From Onchocerca lupi (taxonomy: Eukaryota; Nematoda; Chromadorea; Rhabditida; Onchocercidae), in the NCBI GenBank assembly GCA_028564675.1, contig JAOVVO010000020.1, positions 226,857-290,856 of the forward strand: a DNA stretch of 64,000 bases, in the 5' to 3' direction. Positions within the stretch are counted from its first letter, which is position 1, and every line of letters starts with the position of its first letter. A program made the position numbers and the translations under genes. This document shows, in pieces, positions 58,447 to 64,000 of the stretch. A model generated the notes under the pieces. The model was given only the letters and a program-made list of their open reading frames with translations, was not told where the DNA came from and ran no database searches.

Positions 58447-58674
58447 ATGGGTAGGAAAAATTTACTCTACGTTATTGGAAAAATTGCTGAAGGGCTATAC
58501 TTGAAACAACGTGTTTTAAAATTTTGGGAGAGTCAATTCTGTCAAATAAGATCTGTAAAACACAAAGGAAGGAGGCCGTATGATTATAAATGTATAGAAG
58601 AGATTATAAAGAAGATAAAGCACATGCTATATGATAAAAAGTATATAAATAAAAAGAGTATAAAAAGAATTTAA
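58447..58674 (+). CDS. MerR-family HTH protein, short and possibly truncated
   Basis: 75 aa. The sequence LLYVIGKIAEGLYLKQRVLK, FWESQF and IRSVKHKGRRPYDYKCIEEI, then IKKIKHMLYDKK, matches the winged-helix MerR DNA-binding domain found near rpmI-rplT in many alpha-proteobacteria (FWE.RF.QI...GRR.Y...). The product stops just after the HTH domain, at the position where relatives continue with GA(Q/K)xLL, so it lacks the usual C-terminal part. It may be a minimal regulator or an early pseudogene. Start ATG 58447; no strong ribosome binding site. Confidence 0.6.
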   Translation: MGRKNLLYVIGKIAEGLYLKQRVLKFWESQFCQIRSVKHKGRRPYDYKCIEEIIKKIKHMLYDKKYINKKSIKRI

Positions 58675-59348
58675 TTATGGTATAAAAGTCAATCATAGTT
58701 TGAAGGATTTTATTATAAGAATTTACTAACTTAAGAAGATTATTTAATCAGTAAAATAAATAGTGAAGAAAGTAGTGATGAATAACTGTAGATGTAGAGA
58801 TGTAAATTTTGTGTTCATAGCCAAAAAGCTAACTAAAAAAGTGTAAATTTATGTTAAAAGCATCTGTGTTAGTTAAATGGAATTTTTGGCAGCATTATTT
58901 TATTGTCGAAGTTAGTGATCGAGGTTATATTTGTGAAAAAGTAAGAGAAAAGGCTGTTTAATTCTACGGGTTTGAAAAAAAAATATGTGCATTGATAGTA
59001 AATATGCAATTGATGCACTATTTTTGCAGTTATATAAAATAGATGTAATTATTGATAAATTTAACTTTGTAATAGATAGTAAGTGCTTGATCAATGAAGA
59101 GGAAGAGAGTGAAAGTATTAAAATGAGCAGGTATTGTTACCACTCGGAGATAAAATAAAGTATAACACACATACTGAGCTTTATTACATCTAAGCTTCTT
59201 TAATATATAATTTTAGCTTGTGCTATAGCTTTTACATTGCATATTATAGCATTGTAAGTTACAATGCTGTTTTACTCTTTAATAAAATTATTTATGCTAT
59301 AGCTAGTTTTCATTAAAAGTAGTTCAGTGATAATATTTGTGAGTTTAT
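58675..59348. other. spacer upstream of rpmI
   Basis: About 670 bases. On the plus strand near 58975-59155 about 60 codons stay open (MCIDSKYAIDALFLQLYKID...) and end at a stop; it has no recognisable family or ribosome binding site. Probably a gene remnant. Confidence 0.3.
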
Positions 59349-59555
59349 ATGAAGAAAATGAAATTAAAAACCAAATCTTCTGTTAAAAAGCGTTTTAATC
59401 TTACAGCTAAGGGTAAAGTTATTTCTACTCAATCAGGTAAAAGACATGGTATGGTGAAAAGGAGCAAATCTAGCATTCGTAATCAGCGGGGTACGATAAT
59501 TCTTGGTAAGTCTGACTCACGTATAGTTAAGCTTTATATACCTTATGGTGTTTAA
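59349..59555 (+). CDS. rpmI: 50S ribosomal protein L35
   Basis: 68 aa, highly basic. MKLKTKSSVKKRFNLTAKGK and KRHGMVKRSKSSIRNQRGT are the L35 signatures. Start ATG 59349. Forms the conserved L35-L20 pair with rplT 20 bases downstream; infC is not adjacent here. Confidence 0.96.
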   Translation: MKKMKLKTKSSVKKRFNLTAKGKVISTQSGKRHGMVKRSKSSIRNQRGTIILGKSDSRIVKLYIPYGV

Positions 59556-59575
59556 CAAAATGGAGGTAAAATAGA

Positions 59576-59941
59576 ATGGCTAGAGTAAAACGTGGAATTA
59601 CTACTCACGCTCGTCATAAAAAAATATTAAAATTAGCAAAAGGCTATAGAGGACGTGCAAAAAATTGTTATAGAATTGCTCTGCAAAAGGTTGAAAAAGC
59701 ATTGCTGTACTCTTATAGAGATAGAAGAAATCGCAAGCGTGATTTTCGCAGTTTGTGGATAATACGTATTAACGCAGCAGTAAGAGAACATGGACTTACT
59801 TATGGTAGGTTTATACATGGGCTTATGCTTGCTGGAATTGATTTAAATAGAAAAATTCTTGCTGAAATGGCTGTTAATTATAAAGATGATTTTACAAAAT
59901 TAGTAGAAACTGCCAGCAGCAAGTTAGTAGAAGATTCTTGA
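59576..59941 (+). CDS. rplT: 50S ribosomal protein L20
   Basis: Early-binding large-subunit protein. 121 aa. MARVKRGITTHARHKKILKL, AKGYRGRAKNCYRIALQKVE, RDRRNRKRDFRSLWIIRINA and NRKILAEMAV are the L20 signatures. Start ATG 59576 with TGGAGG upstream. fmt follows after 18 bases. Confidence 0.97.
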   Translation: MARVKRGITTHARHKKILKLAKGYRGRAKNCYRIALQKVEKALLYSYRDRRNRKRDFRSLWIIRINAAVREHGLTYGRFIHGLMLAGIDLNRKILAEMAVNYKDDFTKLVETASSKLVEDS

Positions 59942-59959
59942 TCTCCTAAACGAAGTAGA

Positions 59960-60868
59960 ATGAGAGTTATTTTTATGGGGTCACCTGAATTTGCTGTTGG
60001 CGCACTAAACCTGTTATTAAAGTCAGAAAATAAGGTAATAGCAATATATACTAAGGCTCCAAAACCCTCAGGGCGTGGGCAAAGGCTAACAAAATCTCCT
60101 GTACATGCTATCGCTGAAGAAAATGATATAGAGGTATGTACTCCTACGTCTCTGAAATCTTTAATAGAGCAAGAAAAGCTTAGAAATTTTAAACCAGATA
60201 TTGTAGTTGTTGTATCATATGGGTTGATTCTTCCAAAAGAAATTTTGAATGTTCCAAAATACGGTTGTATTAATATTCATCCTTCATTATTACCTAGATG
60301 GCGCGGTGCAGCTCCTATACAACGTGCAATTCTAGCAGGAGACCAAGAAACTGGAGTTAGCATTATACAGTTGAATGAAGGATTGGATTCTGGTCCTATT
60401 TTAAAGCAAAAAAAGTTTATTATTGGAAAAAATGACAATTACAAGACGTTGCATGATAGATTATCTATATTAGGCAGTAATTTGCTGATGGAGATATTGA
60501 ACGAAATTGAAAAACAGGTTCCTTTAGAACAGAGAGATGATAATGTGTGCTACGCTGATAAAGTGGAAGATTATAGAATATATGCAAGTAATGCTTGTGA
60601 GGTTGCCTATAGGAAAGTTAAAGCATTTTATCCTAACGCGTTTGTCAAAATAGAAAACAAACGTCTCAGAATACTCGATGCTGATTTTAAAGTAAATCCA
60701 TCTTTAACTTCAGCACAAGGTGAGATCATTAATGATGATATGCATATAAGCTTAGAAAGCGGCATTTTAATTCCTAAGGTGGTGCAAATGGAAGGAAGAA
60801 ATCCTTGCATGGTTGCAGATTTTATTCGTGGTTTAAAATCAAGTATAGTAAAAAAGTTTATAGAATAA
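59960..60868 (+). CDS. fmt: methionyl-tRNA formyltransferase
   Basis: Formylates initiator Met-tRNA using 10-formyl-THF. 302 aa. The N-terminal Rossmann domain starts MRVIFMGSPEFAVGALNLLL. The catalytic region INIHPSLLPRWRGAAPIQRA (with Asn and His) and the Asp in GDQETGVSIIQLNEGLDSGP are present. The C-terminal OB-fold is typical. Start ATG 59960. It is downstream of rplT and probably co-transcribed. Confidence 0.96.
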   Translation: MRVIFMGSPEFAVGALNLLLKSENKVIAIYTKAPKPSGRGQRLTKSPVHAIAEENDIEVCTPTSLKSLIEQEKLRNFKPDIVVVVSYGLILPKEILNVPKYGCINIHPSLLPRWRGAAPIQRAILAGDQETGVSIIQLNEGLDSGPILKQKKFIIGKNDNYKTLHDRLSILGSNLLMEILNEIEKQVPLEQRDDNVCYADKVEDYRIYASNACEVAYRKVKAFYPNAFVKIENKRLRILDADFKVNPSLTSAQGEIINDDMHISLESGILIPKVVQMEGRNPCMVADFIRGLKSSIVKKFIE

Positions 60869-60965
60869 GTGAACTCTACGTATATTCAATTTATATTAGT
60901 AGGAGAAATACAAACGAGTTATAAAATTTACTTGATTAATGTACTAAAGCAAATATCAAAGCAGG

Positions 60966-61454
60966 TTATATCTGGCAGTTTTGTGGTGAAATAAATTTCT
61001 CAACACTACTAATAACAAAATGAGTTGTGCCGTTAACTGCATCATCTAGCTTTTCGTCTATGCTTTTGCCTATTTTCTCACTTTTAAAAGGCTCATACAG
61101 AGCTAAAGCAGCTATGGCTGCGCATGCTGAAGTCAACCCAGTTTGTACTAAAATAAGCAGTGATAATCCTCCTGCAAATATAGACATTAACCCAATAGCT
61201 AAGTTTGTAATTTTATCTTGTGTGGTTTTTCGCGTTACTTGATTTTGGTCTACCTGTTTATCCTTTAAGACATTCGACACTGCTTTAGAGATAATTTTTG
61301 TCGCTGTTGCTATGATTGAAGCTATAGCTAGTCCTATGACCATTTTTGCTAAAAGAAAAATTGATGATAGCGTTACTGCGAGTAATAATAAACTAGCTGC
61401 TATAATGTGCCACTTTTTATTTATTTTTTTAGATTGATTTTCATTATTGTACAT
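60966..61454 (-). CDS. membrane protein of unknown function
   Basis: 162 aa. A hydrophilic N-terminus (NNENQSKKINKKWH) is followed by a long hydrophobic region (about 17-50), a polar linker with a Lys/Gln-rich stretch (KDKQVDQNQVTRKTTQDK), a second hydrophobic region (about 85-120) and an acidic C-terminus. So it likely has four membrane segments in two hairpins. No family recognised. Start ATG 61454. It converges with fmt and is divergent from carA. Confidence 0.7.
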   Translation of the reverse strand: MYNNENQSKKINKKWHIIAASLLLLAVTLSSIFLLAKMVIGLAIASIIATATKIISKAVSNVLKDKQVDQNQVTRKTTQDKITNLAIGLMSIFAGGLSLLILVQTGLTSACAAIAALALYEPFKSEKIGKSIDEKLDDAVNGTTHFVISSVEKFISPQNCQI

Positions 61455-61673
61455 CGTAAACTCTTCACTCTACTTTAAATAACTTATTTAAATTAACATG
61501 AAGTGTGAAAGTGGTCAAGACATGTTTTATGTAAGAGTATATTGTAAAGTGTTTCCCATGTTATTCTTTACCCAATTTACAATTAGGTTTAAAGTTTTAG
61601 AAAGAGTTTTTTTTTACCTATCGTATTGTTAAAAACTCTTATATACTACCTTGAATCAATTAGAGAGGATGAA

Positions 61674-62849
61674 GTGCAGGAAGCGGTTTTAGTTTTACAA
61701 GGTGGTAAATGCTTTTTGGGAAAGTCAATAGGTAAAAAGGGCAAGTGTGTAGGTGAGATCTGTTTTACTACTGGTGCTACTGGTTACCAGCACACTATAA
61801 CTGATCCTTCTTTTGCTGATCAAATTATAATGTTTACTTTTCCTCATATTGGTAATATTGGGATAAACAGCAAAGATAATGAGGGGAAAAAAATTTTTGC
61901 AAGCGGTGTAATTATGCGCGAACTTTCTCCTGCGTCTCATCCTTCTTCATATATTAGTTTAAATGATTGGTTAGAGAGAAATGATGTAGTTGGAATATCA
62001 GGAGTTGATACTAGAGCCTTAACGAGACACTTAAGGAAGAATGGGTATCAAAATGGAATAATATGTTCATTAACCTATCCTTCAGGGTGTAATGCTGGTG
62101 CCTATAGCGATCGCACTATTCAAGTGATAGAAGATCTATCAAACGAATTGAGCGAATATAAACCTACAAATGGAATGGAAATAATTGATGTAGTCAGTTT
62201 AAACAATGATATTAGTAAGTCTTCTGTCGTTCAGGTAACTGACACCGGAGCTCAAAATATTGAAAGGTATAAAGTCATAATAGTTGATTTCGGTGTAAAA
62301 TCTAGTATAGTTTCACGCTTGATAGAACTTGGCTGCATAATTAAACTAATTAAGCCAGATAAAGGTTTTTCTCAAAGAATATTAAATATGTGTCCGGATG
62401 GCATAGTGCTTTCAAACGGTCCTGGTGATCCACAAGAAATAGGAGAGACCATAACTCCAGAAATAAATGTCATTATAAAGTCCAAAATACCAATTCTTGG
62501 AATATGTATGGGTCATCAATTACTTGCGATTGCTTTAGGAGCAAAAACTATTAAGATGAATATTGGTCATCGAGGGAGCAATCATCCAGTTTATAATGTA
62601 AATAACGGGAAAATTGAGATCACTAGTCAAAATCATGGCTTTGTTGTTGATCCGTTTTTCTTACCAAGAAACGTAGAGATTACTCACATTTCTCTATTTG
62701 ATAATAGTATAGAAGGAATAATGATGAAAAATTATCCAGTTTTCTCTGTGCAATACCATCCAGAAGAAGCGCCAGGTACTCATGATTCACATTATTTGTT
62801 TAGGTACTTTATTAATAATATTAAATTATATAAAATAAAGTCTGCGTAA
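61674..62849 (+). CDS. carA: carbamoyl-phosphate synthase small subunit
   Basis: Glutaminase subunit that feeds ammonia to CarB for pyrimidine synthesis. About 391 aa. N-terminal CPSase domain (EAVLVLQGGKCFLGKSIG, GEICFTTGATGYQHTITDPS), then class I glutamine amidotransferase with nucleophile Cys278 in ILGICMGHQLLAIALGA and the His-Glu pair in VQYHPEEAPG. The frame opens at TTG 61626, but GTG 61674 has AGAGG 5 bases upstream and starts the family N-terminus, so I use it. Residues SVVQVTDTGAQ near 185 may be a worn half of a palindromic element. Confidence 0.95.
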   Translation: MQEAVLVLQGGKCFLGKSIGKKGKCVGEICFTTGATGYQHTITDPSFADQIIMFTFPHIGNIGINSKDNEGKKIFASGVIMRELSPASHPSSYISLNDWLERNDVVGISGVDTRALTRHLRKNGYQNGIICSLTYPSGCNAGAYSDRTIQVIEDLSNELSEYKPTNGMEIIDVVSLNNDISKSSVVQVTDTGAQNIERYKVIIVDFGVKSSIVSRLIELGCIIKLIKPDKGFSQRILNMCPDGIVLSNGPGDPQEIGETITPEINVIIKSKIPILGICMGHQLLAIALGAKTIKMNIGHRGSNHPVYNVNNGKIEITSQNHGFVVDPFFLPRNVEITHISLFDNSIEGIMMKNYPVFSVQYHPEEAPGTHDSHYLFRYFINNIKLYKIKSA

Positions 62850-62964
62850 TTAAAAATTATTAAAGGTTTTACTGCTTGATTTTTTAATTTTAGGTATTTA
62901 TTATTAAATATAATGAAGGATTAAGTTGAAATACTGGGACAATACTTTTTTAACAGGTTTTTAT

Positions 62965-63047
62965 GGAGGGGTGACCGAGTGGTTAAAGGTAACAGACTGT
63001 AAATCTGTCCGCGAAAGCGTACGTAGGTTCGAATCCTATCTCCTCCA
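62965..63047 (+). tRNA. tRNA-Tyr (anticodon GTA)
   Basis: 83-base class II tRNA. Acceptor GGAGGGG pairs with CTCCTCC, the anticodon stem ACAGA/TCTGT holds loop CTGTAAA (anticodon GTA), long variable arm (ccgcgaaagcgtac region), T arm GTAGG-TTCGAAT-CCTAT. Discriminator A. Confidence 0.97.
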
Positions 63048-63051
63048 TTGT

Positions 63052-63123
63052 GCGGGTATAGCTTAATTGGTAGAGCTCTAGCCTTCCAAGCTAGTGAAGT
63101 GGGTTCGAATCCCACTATCCGCT
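63052..63123 (+). tRNA. tRNA-Gly (anticodon TCC)
   Basis: 72 bases. Acceptor GCGGGTA/TATCCGC, anticodon stem CTAGC/GCTAG with loop CTTCCAA (anticodon TCC), T arm GTGGG-TTCGAAT-CCCAC. Discriminator T. Only 4 bases after tRNA-Tyr and 77 bases before tuf: the widespread tRNA-Tyr/tRNA-Gly/tuf arrangement. Confidence 0.97.
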
Positions 63124-63200
63124 CTTTTTTTTGTTGTATTTTTATAAAATCAATATATTACTGTTGATGTATTTACATTTTGGGTAGAAGAATTTAGATT

Positions 63201-64000
63201 ATGGCACAGATAGTAGAGGCATTTGGTAAGCCGCATGTAAATGTAGGAACAATAGGACATGTGGATCATGGGAAAACAACGTTAACAGCGGCGATAACGA
63301 AGTATTATGGAAGTTTTGTAGCATACGACCAAATAGATAAAGCGCCTGAAGAGAGAAAAAGGGGAATAACGATAGCAACAGCACATGTTGAGTATGAAAC
63401 GGATAAGAGACACTATGCACATGTTGACTGTCCTGGACATGCTGATTATGTGAAAAATATGATAGTAGGTGCAGCACAGATGGATGCAGCTATATTAGTA
63501 GTGTCTGGAGTTGATGGATCAATGCCGCAAACAAGAGAGCACATATTACTTGCAAAGCAAGTTGGTGTTAAGTATATCGTTGTATATATAAATAAAGCTG
63601 ATGTAGCTGATCACGATATGATTGGTTTAGTGGAAATGGAAGTCAGAGAATTACTGAGTAAGTATGAATTTCCTGGTAACGATGTTCCTGTGGTGATTGG
63701 GTCTGCATTAAAGGCTTTAGAAAATGAAGATAGTGAATATGGAAAGAGGTCAATAGAAAAACTAATAGAAAAGTTAGATGAATACGTGGCAGTTCCACCA
63801 AGGTCTGTCGATTTACCATTTTTAATGCCAATTGAGGATGTGTTTTCAATACTGGGGCGTGGAACAGTAGTAACAGGGAGGATAGAAAGGGGAGAAATAA
63901 GAACGGGTGAAGAGGTAGAGATAGTAGGTTTAAAAGCAACACGAAAGACGATATGTACGGGGGTAGAAATGTTTAAGAAGTCCCTAGATAAGGGATGTGC
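63201..64000 (+). CDS. tuf: elongation factor Tu, 3' end outside window
   Basis: GTPase that delivers aminoacyl-tRNA to the ribosome. About 266 codons are visible. ATG 63201 gives MAQIVEAFGKPHVNVGTIGH, then the P-loop GHVDHGKTT, RGITIATAHVEYET, DCPGHADYVKNMI and the guanine-binding NKAD, and domain 2 begins GRGTVVTGRIERGEI. The open frame continues past the window end. Wolbachia usually has two tuf copies; which one this is cannot be decided. Codon use is less AT-biased than the neighbours (for example a run of acg/gcg codons), as expected for a highly expressed gene. Confidence 0.97.
   Translation, partial: MAQIVEAFGKPHVNVGTIGHVDHGKTTLTAAITKYYGSFVAYDQIDKAPEERKRGITIATAHVEYETDKRHYAHVDCPGHADYVKNMIVGAAQMDAAILVVSGVDGSMPQTREHILLAKQVGVKYIVVYINKADVADHDMIGLVEMEVRELLSKYEFPGNDVPVVIGSALKALENEDSEYGKRSIEKLIEKLDEYVAVPPRSVDLPFLMPIEDVFSILGRGTVVTGRIERGEIRTGEEVEIVGLKATRKTICTGVEMFKKSLDKGC

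Noticed and set aside
63199..63942. Two minus-strand open frames opposite tuf
   Set aside because: Shadows of the strongly codon-biased EF-Tu gene.
1..64000. Search for IS elements, CRISPR arrays, rRNA, tmRNA and RNase P RNA
   Set aside because: None of their diagnostic sequences was seen by eye; a covariance-model search would be needed to exclude small RNAs.

Overview
This window is a piece of an AT-rich, Wolbachia-type chromosome (Rickettsiales, Anaplasmataceae). The evidence is the gene set (split b/b' ATP synthase cluster, pccA, ctaA, coq7, ccmB, nuoG-nuoH, ferredoxin, M23 lipoprotein, ankyrin protein), the protein sequences, long gene-poor spacers, and copies of a small palindromic element of the kind known as Wolbachia palindromic elements (WPE). 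The strain or supergroup cannot be fixed from sequence alone. No insertion sequence, prophage, CRISPR array, rRNA or replication origin was seen. The scarcity of mobile DNA and the many decaying genes suggest a strongly reduced lineage.

Layout. 1-5306: gltX (cut by the window edge), a decayed gene, pccA, and convergent ctaA. 6763-8743: the F0 half of ATP synthase (atpB-atpE-b'-b, minus strand) behind a good promoter. 9709-14746: tRNA-Thr, then leuS and an M23-like lipoprotein (minus). 15000-18849: dsbB, der and ftsA (minus). 18988-20302: def and a family-4-like uracil-DNA glycosylase (plus). 20717-22210: guaB (minus). 22624-26483: a broken RDD-like membrane gene, then a small conserved protein, nuoG and nuoH. 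27030-30607: tRNA-Asn, rnd, a coaE pseudogene and a nitronate monooxygenase family protein. 32204-38022: coq7, ppa, tRNA-Ser, a secreted ankyrin-repeat protein, a secreted pentapeptide-repeat protein and gmk. 38048-43217: dksA, ccmB, rlmE, a tolC-like gene, rplM-rpsI and an HU-family gene. 43330-48093: a pdxJ pseudogene, a bamB-like lipoprotein, lpd and a xerC pseudogene. 49166-53462: trxB, ahpC, dapE and an egsA-like pseudogene. 54664-60868: fdxA, an ankyrin pseudogene, a MerR-like fragment, rpmI-rplT and fmt. 60966-64000: a membrane protein, carA, tRNA-Tyr, tRNA-Gly and tuf (cut by the edge).

Most intact genes are housekeeping: respiration (complex I subunits, ubiquinone hydroxylation, heme A, cytochrome c maturation, F0), translation, envelope and division, redox defence (peroxiredoxin with thioredoxin reductase) and lysine/diaminopimelate synthesis. 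The spacers are not empty. Several hold recognisable gene remains read through frameshifts and stops: coaE (last step of CoA synthesis), pdxJ (vitamin B6), xerC (chromosome dimer resolution), an egsA/glycerol-1-phosphate dehydrogenase relative, an RDD-family membrane protein and an ankyrin protein.

The second theme is palindromic elements. Copies sit in frame inside pccA, ctaA and leuS (possibly carA), twice inside the dead egsA-like gene, and once in a spacer. The likeliest host-interaction candidates are the adjacent signal-peptide-bearing ankyrin and pentapeptide proteins at 34356-37386.
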